A stretch of DNA of 31,326 bases, taken from assembly GCA_045105075.1 (NCBI GenBank), contig JBGCDD010000187.1:1-31326 (forward strand), in the 5' to 3' direction. A program made the position numbers and the translations under genes. How positions within the stretch are numbered: position 1 is the first letter of the stretch; every line of letters begins with the position of its first letter. Below, in pieces: positions 16,622 to 25,681 of this stretch. This DNA is from JBGCDD01 sp045105075. Lineage in GTDB: Bacteria > Pseudomonadota > Alphaproteobacteria > Rhodobacterales > Rhodobacteraceae. The notes under the pieces are model-generated. The model searched no databases. It had not been told where the DNA came from and worked only from the letters and a program-made list of their open reading frames with translations.

Positions 16622-17851
16622 TCAGTCGGGTGTTGTGGAATAGGCCACCAATTCGATGCCGTCTTCAAAGCCGCGCAGCTCGTGATGGCCCAAGGGCGTG
16701 GCGACATCGGTGCAATGTTGGGCGAAATCCTGCGTGGCCAGCAAGGGGCTGTCCAGCGACCGGGTCAGGGCCTCGCAGCGGCTGACCAAACCAACGGCGG
16801 CGCCAGTGGCAGTGAAATCCAGCCGCTTGGGCACACCGACATTGCCATAGATCACCTGACCTACATGCAACGCGATGCCGAAATCGATGTGAGGCAGATC
16901 CGCTGCGGCGCGCTGCGTGTTCAGGTGGATGGCCCGGGCGAAGGCTTCGCGCGCAGAAGACAAAGCTGCGGCGCACATGGCCGGGCGCGAGCGCAATTGA
17001 TCATCAATCGGAAAGATTGCCAAAACCCCGTCACCAATGAATTTCAAAACTTCGCCGCCGTGCTCCATGACGGCCTTGGCGGTGCAGTCAAAATAACCGT
17101 TCAGCGTGTCGACATAGCCTTTCATATCTTGAGACTGGGAAATCGACACCGATCCACGCATGTCGCTCATCAGCAAGACACACTCGATACTTTGCGCATC
17201 ACCGCGCGCGATTTGTCCGGTCAGAACCCGCTGCCCGGTGATCGGGCCCAAATAGGTGTCAACCACACCTGCGGCCACCATGCGTTCGTTGTCGATGCGC
17301 GCGCACACCATGAAGGCAGGGACAATGCGCGCCAGTCCGTCAATGTCGGCTTGTGAAAAACCGCTGAACCGGCGGGTCGCGAACGAGATATTGGCCCCGC
17401 GGAACCCTTCCGTGAAATTTTCAAACAGAAGTTGTTCGGTCCCAAACTGGCTGACGAATGCGGCATAGCCCGTCATTCCATCCTTTGCGAGACGTTCAAA
17501 AATCCCGTACTTCGCCCGTTCTTTGGGGTCGGTCAGATCTGCAACCAGCACGCCATTGGTGCCATCTTTCCCATCAGACATTTCGCCAAACGGCGTGCCA
17601 ACGAACATGTCGCGGTTGATCTGGTCGCGCGCCACCATATTGGTACGTGTGGTGGGGCGATCACTGTGCCATTCGCAATCGATCAACCCAAACAGCGGAT
17701 GTAAAATGGTGCGCCCGGTGTTGATGCGCGTGATCGGCAGGCCGCCATCCTTGAGCCGCTCGGCCAACCCTTCGATGATCTGCGTAAGGCCATGATCACC
17801 TAGCGCTTCTTCCAACAGCCAAACATTGATCGCGTCAAAGACATCAGCCAT
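16622..17851 (-). CDS. Class III adenylate/guanylate cyclase family protein, one catalytic residue changed
   Basis: A 409-residue protein from the ATG at 17851, which has GGGAG 9 bases upstream; an in-frame start at 17923 is less likely. Residues 1-200 form an N-terminal sensor-like region without membrane segments. The cyclase domain spans about 220-405: metal-binding Asp230 (LLMSDMRGS) and Asp274 (FIGDGVLAIF), base-recognising Lys270 and Asp345 (LDFTATG), and the transition-state Arg358 (VSRCE). The catalytic Asn expected in the VNLxSR motif is Gly354 (VGLVSR). Lys plus Asp predicts ATP rather than GTP, but the Asn loss may lower activity. It diverges from rpiA across 169 bases. Confidence 0.9.
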   Translation of the reverse strand: MADVFDAINVWLLEEALGDHGLTQIIEGLAERLKDGGLPITRINTGRTILHPLFGLIDCEWHSDRPTTRTNMVARDQINRDMFVGTPFGEMSDGKDGTNGVLVADLTDPKERAKYGIFERLAKDGMTGYAAFVSQFGTEQLLFENFTEGFRGANISFATRRFSGFSQADIDGLARIVPAFMVCARIDNERMVAAGVVDTYLGPITGQRVLTGQIARGDAQSIECVLLMSDMRGSVSISQSQDMKGYVDTLNGYFDCTAKAVMEHGGEVLKFIGDGVLAIFPIDDQLRSRPAMCAAALSSAREAFARAIHLNTQRAAADLPHIDFGIALHVGQVIYGNVGVPKRLDFTATGAAVGLVSRCEALTRSLDSPLLATQDFAQHCTDVATPLGHHELRGFEDGIELVAYSTTPD

Positions 17852-18020
17852 CTTAGGGGTCTCCCGCAGCGCGCCATTTTGTTGGCACAACCTTTGGCGG
17901 GAATGCATCGCGCTGTCATCCATTTAATCTGGCTTGCGTGTTGCAAGGCGCGATGATTTCGCCCCTCGCTCTGTGGCGGCAATTGCCCTATAAGCCCGAA
18001 AAAACACCCGGAGGTGCGCC

Positions 18021-18809
18021 ATGAGCGGAGATCTGTCCCCCATCGACAAGGCCAAATTTGTGGCCGCCAAGCGCGCGGCGGATTTTGTCGAGGATGGCAT
18101 GCGCGTCGGGCTGGGCACCGGCAGCACCGCCGCCTGGCTGGTGCGCTGTCTGGGCGAGATGGTGCGCCAGGAGGGGCTGAAGATCAAAGGTGTGCCGACC
18201 TCGACGCGCACCGCAGAGCTGGCGCGGGACGTGGGCATCGAAGTCGTTAGCCTGGACGACGCCAAGTGGCTGGATCTGACCATTGACGGCGCCGATGAAT
18301 TTGATGGGGATTTGAACCTGATCAAAGGCGGCGGTGGGGCGCTGTTGCAGGAAAAGATCGTGGCCACGGCCAGCGATCAGATGCTCGTGATCGCAGATGT
18401 GGGCAAAGAAGTGGAAACGCTTGGTGCGTTCCCGCTGCCGGTCGAAGTGATCCCGTTTGGCTGGCAAACCACACAAGCGTTGATCGAAGAGACGCTGATT
18501 TCGATGGATGTGCTGGGGCGCGCGTCCACGTTGCGCATGAATGGTGCGGTGCCTTTCATCACCGACGAAGGCAACCACATTCTGGACCTGCACCTGAACC
18601 GGATCGGCAATGCACGCCAATTGGCGCTGGTGCTGAACCAGATGCCGGGTCTGGTGGAAAACGGGCTGTTCATCGACATTTGCGATATTGTTGTGGTCGG
18701 TTTCGGCGATGGCCGGGTTGAACTGCGCGACATCAATCAGGGCACAGTCGAACATGACCGGCTGGATTTCCTCGAAAGCGACAATCTGTTCACCGACCTT
18801 GCGGAATAA
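18021..18809 (+). CDS. rpiA: Ribose-5-phosphate isomerase A
   Basis: A 262-residue enzyme that interconverts ribose 5-phosphate and ribulose 5-phosphate in the pentose phosphate pathway. Signature segments are complete: GLGTGSTAAW (30-39), TIDGADEFD (87-95) and IKGGGGALLQEK (101-112) with the catalytic Asp/Glu/Lys positions. Length is slightly above the usual ~220 because of an added C-terminal tail (DINQGTVEHDRLDFLESDNL). CCGGAGGT lies just upstream of the ATG as a strong ribosome site. Confidence 0.97.
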   Translation: MSGDLSPIDKAKFVAAKRAADFVEDGMRVGLGTGSTAAWLVRCLGEMVRQEGLKIKGVPTSTRTAELARDVGIEVVSLDDAKWLDLTIDGADEFDGDLNLIKGGGGALLQEKIVATASDQMLVIADVGKEVETLGAFPLPVEVIPFGWQTTQALIEETLISMDVLGRASTLRMNGAVPFITDEGNHILDLHLNRIGNARQLALVLNQMPGLVENGLFIDICDIVVVGFGDGRVELRDINQGTVEHDRLDFLESDNLFTDLAE

Positions 18810-18913
18810 CCGGGTCTGAGCTGACGTTTAACACGGCAAACGGCGTAAACGTTGCCGCATGCAGTGCGCGCCGCTAATCTAGCCGGGCGTTCAAACTGCA
18901 CGGGGGTGTCGCA

Positions 18914-20938
18914 ATGGTTGGCTCGGTTACAGATATAGAAACCTCGGCGGGGTATGATCTTGTTGCGTCGTTTGTATACGGGGACAGCCAGTATTTTCTG
19001 GTCGTGAACCCGGCCGGCGTCAGCTATTCTGACGCCGCAAGCGAGGCACAGCTGCTGGGCGGCGCGTTGGCATCGCTCGAAACCCAAGCCGAAAACGAAG
19101 CGATCTTTGCACGCATTTCGCAATGGGATTCGGCGTGGTCATCTGCTGGGTTTAGCCGTGACCTGGGCCCGTGGATCGGCGCAAGCTGGAGCGGGGCCGG
19201 GCTGGAATGGGAGTCGGGCGCACCTGTCACCTACACCAACTTCGCTTCTGGTGAGCCCAACAATTATGGCGGCAACGAAGACTATGTTCACTATCTGACC
19301 AAAGGGTTTTTGTCCGGGCGTCAATCGACGTGGAACGACCTTCAGGAAAGCGGGGCCTGGCCGTTGAACAGTTCGGTGCGCGTTACCGGGTTCGTGGTGG
19401 AAACCGACACGATTGTCGATGTGACCCCCAAAACCACAGACCAGATATTCGCCCAGCACGGTCAACTGGCGTTCATGAGCCAACTGGCGCTGGCGTCTTA
19501 CGATCTGGGGCACTGGGAAACCCGCGGATCCAAGCGCAATGATTTCAACCCCAGAGCGCAAGAGGCGTTTGACGGCACCACCGGTGCTTTGCCCGACGGC
19601 ACCCGCTTTGGCGCGTTGGAAGACAATCTATTGCTCTTGTCACATCATCATATTGCCGAGGATTTGGAAGAGCGCGATCTGTCCGTGCTCAGCTCGCGGT
19701 TTCCAACGTCGATCTTGGAGGATGGGATTTACACAAACATGAATGCCGCCGCCCTTGTGGCGCGCTCGGATGACGCGTTGTTTTTGTCGTTCCGTGGCAC
19801 CAATGACAATGCCACAGTGAACAATGGCGCTTTGACTGCGGTGGTTGGCAACACGCCGGACAAATCGCATTGGGTTGTGAAGGGAAACCACTATTTCCAC
19901 TTTAACCCCTTGATCGACGCGATCACCGACTATGTCGACAACGACTTGAACGGGATCGAAAAAATCTATGTCACCGGCCACTCGTTGGGCGCCTCTATGG
20001 TCGAAGCTTTGACCAGTGCATGGGGCGACACCCGGGTCGAGGCCACAACCTTTGCCAGCCCCGGGTACACGCCGGATTTTGGCGGGGAACGGCGTCTTAC
20101 CAATTTCTGGCTTGAGGGCGACCCGATCCTGAAAGCGTCCTGGTTTGGCGACAATGACGGCGACAAAAACACCATCTATCACAACCTCGACAATCCCGGC
20201 GTGCTTGACGACGAAACGTCTCTGCACAGCATCAAGCTCTATTCCGACTACATGCGGTTTTTTCAGGACCACGGGTTGGACCAAGAGGATTTTCGCGATT
20301 TTCGAGGTGTCGATTACGACCTGATCTATGCCAACGCAGACGTCGTGAACGAAGCCAGAAGTTTTTACAAAATCGGCGCAGGCAATGATGTGATTTCAGG
20401 GCGAAGTATCACGCTGCAGTCCAGCGGTGCCACCTTGGATGACTATGACGACATGATGCTGGGCGGCGACGGCATTGATGTTTTGCGCGGACGCGGTGGT
20501 GATGACTATCTGAACGGTGGCAAGAAGGCGGACACGTTGCTTGGTGGCAGCGGTGATGATTTTCTGCAGGGCGGGCTGGGCTTTGACACCATGCGCGGCG
20601 GCACCGGCAAAGATGTTTTTATCTTCGAAACCATGCAAGAGACGAATTCGCACCGCACAGGGTTCAAAACCGATCTGATCCGCGATTTCAACGGCATCGG
20701 CAACAAAGGTGACCAGATCGATTTGTCGGCCATTGATGCGAAACTGGGCGTGGCCGGTGATCAGGCCTTTCGGTTTATTGCAGATCGCGACTTTTCCGGG
20801 ATCAAGGGACAGTTACGGTACGAATATGGATCTTCGGCAACCACCATTGAGGGCGACGTGAACGGCGATGGCCTTGCGGATTTCTCATTCCGGCTGGGCG
20901 GAACACCGCAACTGTTGAGCAATGACTTTATCTTATAG
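18914..20938 (+). CDS. RTX-type secreted class 3 lipase with N-terminal C-type-lectin-like domain
   Basis: A 674-residue protein without a Sec signal, as usual for type I secretion. Residues 15-165 resemble a C-type lectin domain: sugar/calcium motif EPN at 114-116 and WND at 140-142. Residues 175-480 are a class 3 lipase-like domain: LFLSFRGTND, nucleophile Ser357 in VTGHSLGA, then TTFASPGYTP. Residues 517-570 are six nine-residue RTX calcium repeats, followed by a serralysin-type C-terminal beta-roll (DVFIFETMQ, then DLIRDFN and DQIDLSAIDA), which normally carries the export signal. No transporter genes are nearby, so export would rely on a system elsewhere. The lectin part may bind algal or animal glycans; that is inference. 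Confidence 0.92.
   Translation: MVGSVTDIETSAGYDLVASFVYGDSQYFLVVNPAGVSYSDAASEAQLLGGALASLETQAENEAIFARISQWDSAWSSAGFSRDLGPWIGASWSGAGLEWESGAPVTYTNFASGEPNNYGGNEDYVHYLTKGFLSGRQSTWNDLQESGAWPLNSSVRVTGFVVETDTIVDVTPKTTDQIFAQHGQLAFMSQLALASYDLGHWETRGSKRNDFNPRAQEAFDGTTGALPDGTRFGALEDNLLLLSHHHIAEDLEERDLSVLSSRFPTSILEDGIYTNMNAAALVARSDDALFLSFRGTNDNATVNNGALTAVVGNTPDKSHWVVKGNHYFHFNPLIDAITDYVDNDLNGIEKIYVTGHSLGASMVEALTSAWGDTRVEATTFASPGYTPDFGGERRLTNFWLEGDPILKASWFGDNDGDKNTIYHNLDNPGVLDDETSLHSIKLYSDYMRFFQDHGLDQEDFRDFRGVDYDLIYANADVVNEARSFYKIGAGNDVISGRSITLQSSGATLDDYDDMMLGGDGIDVLRGRGGDDYLNGGKKADTLLGGSGDDFLQGGLGFDTMRGGTGKDVFIFETMQETNSHRTGFKTDLIRDFNGIGNKGDQIDLSAIDAKLGVAGDQAFRFIADRDFSGIKGQLRYEYGSSATTIEGDVNGDGLADFSFRLGGTPQLLSNDFIL
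20462..20623 (+). repeat. Six RTX nonapeptide repeats
   Basis: Within the lipase gene, six 27-base units encode GGDGIDVLR, GRGGDDYLN, GGKKADTLL, GGSGDDFLQ, GGLGFDTMR and GGTGKDVFI. These follow the GGxGxDxUx pattern that binds calcium in a parallel beta-roll once outside the cell. The third unit (GGKKADTLL) lacks the second glycine and aspartate. Confidence 0.88.
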
Positions 20939-21026
20939 CAATGGTGATCGGGCATTCGTGCCTTGCCACTGGTCATGACAGATTGGTTGTGGAATAAGCC
21001 ACTGATCTGGTTTCGGGGGCGCTCAC

Positions 21027-22388
21027 ATGGCTGAATTCGACTATGACCTCTTCGTCATCGGCGGCGGATCAGGTGGCGTGCGTGCCGCGCGTGTGGCCGC
21101 AGGCGAGGCCGGAGCCCGCGTCGCCTTGGCCGAAGAAGACCGCTATGGCGGCACCTGCGTCATCCGTGGCTGCGTGCCCAAGAAACTGATGGTGTTTGCC
21201 TCGGGCTATGGTCAGATGGTTGCGGATGCACAAAGCTACGGCTGGGACATCAAGCCCGGTCCTTTCAATTGGCCGATGTTTCAGGGCAAGCTGAACGCCG
21301 AACTGGACCGTCTCGAGGGCATTTACCGCAGCCTTTTGGCCAATTCGGGCGTCGAAACCTTTGATATGCGCGCCACAATCGGCGATGCGCATACTGTTGT
21401 TCTAAGTGATGGTACCAGCAAAACCGCCAAGCATATTCTGGTGGCCACAGGCGGGCATCCGGTGCGTCCCGATATGCCCGGCGCTGACCTTGGGATCACC
21501 TCGGATGATATTTTCCATCTGCCCGAACTGCCCAAATCCATTCTGATCATTGGCGGCGGGTACATTGCTTGTGAATTTGCCGGCGTGCTGAATGGCATGG
21601 GCGTCGAGGTCACGCAATATTATCGCGGCGCTCAGATCCTGCGCGGATTCGATGATGAAGCGCGCGGGCTGGTGGCCAGCGAAATGCAGGCACAGGGCAT
21701 TCAGATTTGCACCGGTACCAACATTCTGGAACTGCGCCGTGAAGGCAAAGGCGTCTGGGTCAAGGCGACCAATGGTGACGAGCGGGTGTTCGACCAGGTC
21801 TTGTTTGCCACCGGGCGCGACCCCAACAGCCGCGATATGGGGCTTGAGGATACCGGCGTCACAATTGGTCGGCGCGGCGAAATTGTTGTCGATGAGTACA
21901 GCCAGACCGGCGTGCCCTCGATCTATGCGATTGGCGATGTGACCAACCGGATTAACCTCACGCCAGTGGCAATCCGCGAAGGCATGGCCTTTGTTCAGAC
22001 CGTGTTTCATGGCAACCCAACCCCGGTGGATCACGAATTGGTGGCCAGTGCGGTGTTCACCCAGCCCGAAATGGGCACAGTTGGACTGTCCGAAGAAGAG
22101 GCGCGCGATCTGGAACCGGTGGACATTTACGCCACCAGCTTCAAGCCGATGCAGACTGCGTTTTCCGGGCGCGCCGATCGGGTGTTGATGAAATTGGTGG
22201 TCAGCCAGGCCACGCGCAAGGTGCTGGGCTGTCATATCGTCGCGCCTGGCGCGGGCGAAATGATCCAGCTGGCGGGCATTGCGATCAAGATGGGCGCGAC
22301 AAAAGAGGATTTTGACCGCACCGTTGCGGTGCACCCAACCATGTCCGAAGAAATCGTTACGATGAAATCACCGGTGCGCACGGCTTGA
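21027..22388 (+). CDS. gor: Glutathione-disulfide reductase
   Basis: A 453-residue FAD enzyme that reduces oxidised glutathione with NADPH in the cytoplasm. The N-terminal FAD motif is FVIGGGSGGVRAARVAA (9-25), the redox pair is Cys44/Cys49 in GGTCVIRGCVPKK, the NAD(P)-binding motif is IIGGGYIACEFAGVL, and the second FAD contact is YAIGDVTNRINLTPVA. The C-terminal HPTMSEE carries the catalytic histidine and glutamate of the partner subunit. Length and motifs fit glutathione reductase better than other family members. It lies 88 bases after the lipase gene, whose gap shows no hairpin. Confidence 0.95.
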   Translation: MAEFDYDLFVIGGGSGGVRAARVAAGEAGARVALAEEDRYGGTCVIRGCVPKKLMVFASGYGQMVADAQSYGWDIKPGPFNWPMFQGKLNAELDRLEGIYRSLLANSGVETFDMRATIGDAHTVVLSDGTSKTAKHILVATGGHPVRPDMPGADLGITSDDIFHLPELPKSILIIGGGYIACEFAGVLNGMGVEVTQYYRGAQILRGFDDEARGLVASEMQAQGIQICTGTNILELRREGKGVWVKATNGDERVFDQVLFATGRDPNSRDMGLEDTGVTIGRRGEIVVDEYSQTGVPSIYAIGDVTNRINLTPVAIREGMAFVQTVFHGNPTPVDHELVASAVFTQPEMGTVGLSEEEARDLEPVDIYATSFKPMQTAFSGRADRVLMKLVVSQATRKVLGCHIVAPGAGEMIQLAGIAIKMGATKEDFDRTVAVHPTMSEEIVTMKSPVRTA

Positions 22389-22457
22389 ATTGCTGACGCG
22401 GACCTCCAGTTATAGGACAGCGCCGCAGGCGGCGGCTTACAAGGGGAATAGCAGAAT

Positions 22458-23624
22458 ATGGCGGGCAATAGCGGTGGCCCCTGGGGGGGCGGAGGCTCTT
22501 CTGGTGGATCAGGCAACAACGGTGGCGGCAACAATGGCAGCGGAGGCGGCGGCGGTGGCCGACGTCCCGAAGGCGATGGGCCGCAGATCCCGGAAATCGA
22601 CGAACTGGTGAAAAAAGGCCAGGAACAGCTGCGCGTTCTGATGGGCGGTCGCGGCGGGGGCGGTCGCTCGAACGGCTCTGGCGGTGGCGGCGGCGGTGCC
22701 GGCCCGATGTTCACCAAAGGCACCATTGGTATTGGCGTTATCGCCGCCGTTGTGCTTTGGGGCATGGCCAGCTTTTACACCGTGCGCCCGGAAGAACAGT
22801 CGGTTGAGCTGTTCCTGGGCGAGTTTTCGGCCATCGGCAATCCGGGTCTGAACTTTGCGCCCTGGCCTGTGGTCACCGCCGAGGTGATCCCGGTGACGCG
22901 CGAACAGACCGAGGAAATCGGTGTGGGCGGTCGCGGCGGTGACGCGGGATTGATGCTGACCGGTGATGAAAACATCGTCGACATCGATTTTCAGGTGGTC
23001 TGGAACATCAATGATCCGGCCCAGTACCTGTTTAACCTGCGCGATCCACGCCCAACCATCCGCGCGGTTGCGGAATCGGCGATGCGCGAAATCATCGCGC
23101 AGTCCGATCTTGCGCCGATTTTGAACCGGGATCGTGGTGCCATTGCGGTGCAGTTGCTGGATCTGATCCAGTCCACACTCGACAGCTATGACAGCGGCGT
23201 GACGGTTATTCGTGTCAACTTTGACAAAGCCGACCCACCGCAATCTGTGATTGATGCGTTCCGCGACGTGCAAGCGGCGGAACAGGAACGTGACAGGTTG
23301 CAAAACGTCGCCGATGCCTATGCCAACCGGGTTCTGGCCGAAGCGCGTGGTGAAGCCGCGCAAATGCTGGAAGAATCCGAAGGCTACCGCGCCCGCGTGG
23401 TCAACGAAGCCACAGGTGAAGCCAGCCGTTTCTCGGCCGTTCTCGAGGAATATCTGAAAGCACCGGAAGTCACGCGCAAGCGCCTGTACCTTGAAACCAT
23501 GGAAGTGGTTCTGGGCCGGGTCGACAAAATCATTCTGGACGAAAGCGGTGCAGGCGGCGGACAAGGCATTGTGCCCTATCTGCCTTTGAACGAATTGCGA
23601 CGGAACTCGGGAGGGTCGAACTGA
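22458..23624 (+). CDS. hflK: HflK, membrane protease regulator (SPFH/band 7)
   Basis: A 388-residue membrane protein that forms the HflKC complex around the FtsH protease. Residues 1-85 are very Gly-rich (GGGSSGGSGNNGGGNNGSGG), a single membrane span lies at about 88-108 (GTIGIGVIAAVVLWGMASFY), and the band 7 domain plus coiled coil follows (FRDVQAAEQERDRL, AEARGEAAQMLEESEGY). AAGGGGA precedes the ATG. Its stop overlaps the hflC start by one base (TGATG), so both are made together. Confidence 0.95.
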   Translation: MAGNSGGPWGGGGSSGGSGNNGGGNNGSGGGGGGRRPEGDGPQIPEIDELVKKGQEQLRVLMGGRGGGGRSNGSGGGGGGAGPMFTKGTIGIGVIAAVVLWGMASFYTVRPEEQSVELFLGEFSAIGNPGLNFAPWPVVTAEVIPVTREQTEEIGVGGRGGDAGLMLTGDENIVDIDFQVVWNINDPAQYLFNLRDPRPTIRAVAESAMREIIAQSDLAPILNRDRGAIAVQLLDLIQSTLDSYDSGVTVIRVNFDKADPPQSVIDAFRDVQAAEQERDRLQNVADAYANRVLAEARGEAAQMLEESEGYRARVVNEATGEASRFSAVLEEYLKAPEVTRKRLYLETMEVVLGRVDKIILDESGAGGGQGIVPYLPLNELRRNSGGSN

Positions 23625-24553
23625 TGCGGAAAACCACATTCATTTTGCCCATTATTGTGGTGATCATCGCTGCAATCATGTCTTCAGTGTTCATTGTTGA
23701 TGAACGTGAAAAGGTGCTGGTGCTACAGTTTGGCCGCGTTGTTGCGATCAAGGAAGAACCAGGTCTGGCGTTTAAATTGCCGTTGATCCAAGAGGTTGTG
23801 CGCTATGACGACCGGATCCTCAGCCGCGATGTTGACCCGCTTGAGGTGACGCCTCTGGATGATCGCCGTCTGGTTGTTGATGCGTTTGCGCGCTATCGGA
23901 TCACCGATCTGAACCAGTTTCGCCAAGCTGTTGGTACCGGCGGCGAAGAAACCGCCGAACGCCGCATCGATGGTATCTTGCGTAACGAGTTGCGCGAAGT
24001 GCTGGGTTCGGTGTCGTCCAACGATATCCTCAGCTCCGACCGTGCCGCGCTGATGCTGCGCATTCGCAATGGTGCGATCGCCGAAGCGCTGGCGCTTGGC
24101 ATCGAAGTGGTTGACGTGCGCTTGAAGCGGACCGATTTGCCGACCGAAAACCTGGACGCGACGTTCCAGCGGATGCGCGCAGAACGCGAACGCGAAGCAA
24201 CGGACGAACGCGCGCGTGGTAATGAAGCCGCGCAGCGTGTGCGGGCCCAGGCTGATCGAACCGTGGTCGAGCTGACATCAGAAGCGCAACGTGAGGCCGA
24301 GATCATCCGCGGTGAGGCTGACGCGCGCCGCAACGCGATCTTTGCCGAAGCGTTCAGTCGCGACGTGGAGTTCTTTGAATTCTATCGCTCGCTGACCGCT
24401 TATGACCGCGCACTTCAAGGCAACAATTCGTCGATGGTTCTGAGCCCGGACAGCGAGTTCTTCAACTATCTGAAGTCTGCCGAGGGCGCCGGTCGCAGCG
24501 CGGTGTCATCGACGCCAAGCCAGCAAACCCAGCGTAACCAACCGCAGGACTGA
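23624..24553 (+). CDS. hflC: HflC, membrane protease regulator (SPFH/band 7)
   Basis: A 309-residue partner of HflK. The N-terminal membrane anchor is at about 6-25 (FILPIIVVIIAAIMSSVFIV), followed by DEREKVLVLQFGRV and the band 7 domain. The coiled-coil region (MRAEREREATDERARGNEAA) and the FFEFYRSLTAYDRAL segment near the C-terminus are typical of HflC. The gene is coupled to hflK by a one-base overlap, and the DUF2065 gene starts six bases after its stop. Confidence 0.95.
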   Translation: MRKTTFILPIIVVIIAAIMSSVFIVDEREKVLVLQFGRVVAIKEEPGLAFKLPLIQEVVRYDDRILSRDVDPLEVTPLDDRRLVVDAFARYRITDLNQFRQAVGTGGEETAERRIDGILRNELREVLGSVSSNDILSSDRAALMLRIRNGAIAEALALGIEVVDVRLKRTDLPTENLDATFQRMRAEREREATDERARGNEAAQRVRAQADRTVVELTSEAQREAEIIRGEADARRNAIFAEAFSRDVEFFEFYRSLTAYDRALQGNNSSMVLSPDSEFFNYLKSAEGAGRSAVSSTPSQQTQRNQPQD

Positions 24554-24558
24554 ACGGT

Positions 24559-24756
24559 TTGATTGAAACCACCATTATGGCCCTCGGGCTGGTGTTGATC
24601 GTGGAGGGGCTGGCCTGGGTGCTGGCCCCTTCTCTTGTCGAACGCATGTTGGAAGCAATGCGCGCCTTGCCCGAAGTAGCGCGCCGTCAGGTTGGCGCAT
24701 TGGGCCTTGTCACTGGGCTGATCCTGCTTTGGATCGCGCACGCGCTGGGGGCCTGA
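24559..24756 (+). CDS. DUF2065 small membrane protein
   Basis: A 65-residue protein with two hydrophobic segments (MALGLVLIVEGLAWVLAP and VGALGLVTGLILLWIAHAL) separated by a polar turn, matching the DUF2065 family that commonly sits next to hflKC in Proteobacteria. I chose the TTG at 24559 because it keeps the full first helix and sits six bases after the hflC stop; the ATG at 24577 would shorten the protein by six residues. Its function is not known; the position suggests a link to the HflKC-FtsH complex. Confidence 0.85.
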   Translation: MIETTIMALGLVLIVEGLAWVLAPSLVERMLEAMRALPEVARRQVGALGLVTGLILLWIAHALGA

Positions 24757-24761
24757 GCGCG

Positions 24762-25511
24762 GTGTTTGCGATCTATGCGCTTTGGGCACACCCACGATCC
24801 ATGTCCACCGCCACCGAACGGATCATGCGCGAACGCGGCGACCTGGACTGCGCGCATGAACCCTTCATGTATGACTACTATGTGCACCGCGCGGCCGGTC
24901 AAATGCCGCATTTTGATATTGATCCCAACCATCCGCAATCCTACGCCGATATACGCGATATGCTTATGGCTCGCGCGCAAAAGGGGCCGGTGTTTCTCAA
25001 AGATATGAGCTATTATGTCATGCCGCATATCCTTGAAGATGCGGATTTTCTGGCCCATCTGAAGCACGCATTTCTGGTCCGTGATCCTGTCGCGGCGCTG
25101 ATCAGCTATCACCGCATCGACCCCAACATGAGCCTTGAGGAGATTGGCATCGCTGCGCAGTGGACGATGTTTCAGGCCCTGCAGCAACAAGGCGGAACAC
25201 CTGCTGTGATCGTAGCCGAAGACGTGCAGGGTGATCCGCATGGGGTTTTGGGCAAGCTTTGGGCGCATTGGGGATTGGCCCCGGCCAATCACGCCTTTGA
25301 TTGGGACGACACAGCCCCCAAAGATTGGGCGCAGGTCGAGGGATGGCACAGCCAGGTGATCCAAAGCGGTGGAATTTTGCCCCCCGACAAAACGGCCAAT
25401 GCCCGTGCGCAGGCCGCATTCGAGACCACGTGCGCGCAAAACCCGCATTTGCGCAGCTATTTGGCGCATCATTTGCCCGCCTACCAGAACCTGTGTGCGC
25501 ATCGCCTTTAG
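24762..25511 (+). CDS. Sulfotransferase-like P-loop protein
   Basis: A 249-residue protein from the GTG at 24762, five bases after the DUF2065 stop; an upstream ATG at 24729 would add residues out of keeping with the family. AIYALWAHPRSMSTATERIM (3-22) is a sulfotransferase-like 5'-phosphosulfate loop, with HPRS-x-STA as its core. VFLKDMSYYVMPHI and HAFLVRDPVAALISYHRI match the later 3'-phosphate-binding region (LVRDP) of this group. It has no membrane segment. The gene interrupts the common hflC-DUF2065-degP order, so it may be co-transcribed with quality-control genes. Acceptor substrate unknown. Confidence 0.82.
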   Translation: MFAIYALWAHPRSMSTATERIMRERGDLDCAHEPFMYDYYVHRAAGQMPHFDIDPNHPQSYADIRDMLMARAQKGPVFLKDMSYYVMPHILEDADFLAHLKHAFLVRDPVAALISYHRIDPNMSLEEIGIAAQWTMFQALQQQGGTPAVIVAEDVQGDPHGVLGKLWAHWGLAPANHAFDWDDTAPKDWAQVEGWHSQVIQSGGILPPDKTANARAQAAFETTCAQNPHLRSYLAHHLPAYQNLCAHRL

Positions 25512-25588
25512 GCATCAAATTGCAACAAGACCAGGCCCGGGCCCACCATCGCGACGTTTCACATCACTTTGATCAACTGTAACACTCT

Positions 25589-25616
25589 TTGCGATACGAC
25601 CCAAACGCACTACATT
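25589..25616 (+). promoter_or_regulatory. Possible promoter of degP
   Basis: In the 170-base gap before degP, TTGCGA (25589-25594) and TACATT (25611-25616) are separated by 16 bases, each matching four of six consensus positions. The start codon lies about 65 bases downstream. No alternative-sigma motif was convincing. A promoter here would let degP be made apart from hflKC. Confidence 0.3.
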
Positions 25617-25681
25617 ATGCTCAGACATCAACCGGGTCGCATAAAACGGCCCAACTCGAGACATTTTTGAGGAGACTTCAC

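Noticed and set aside
18834..18857. Hairpin after rpiA (CGGCAAACG with CGTTGCCG) as a terminator
   Set aside because: It has a bulge and no T tract follows on either strand.
25589..25681. N-terminal extension of DegP from TTG at 25589
   Set aside because: No ribosome site there; GAGGAGA immediately before the GTG at 25682 and the signal peptide position decide the shorter start.
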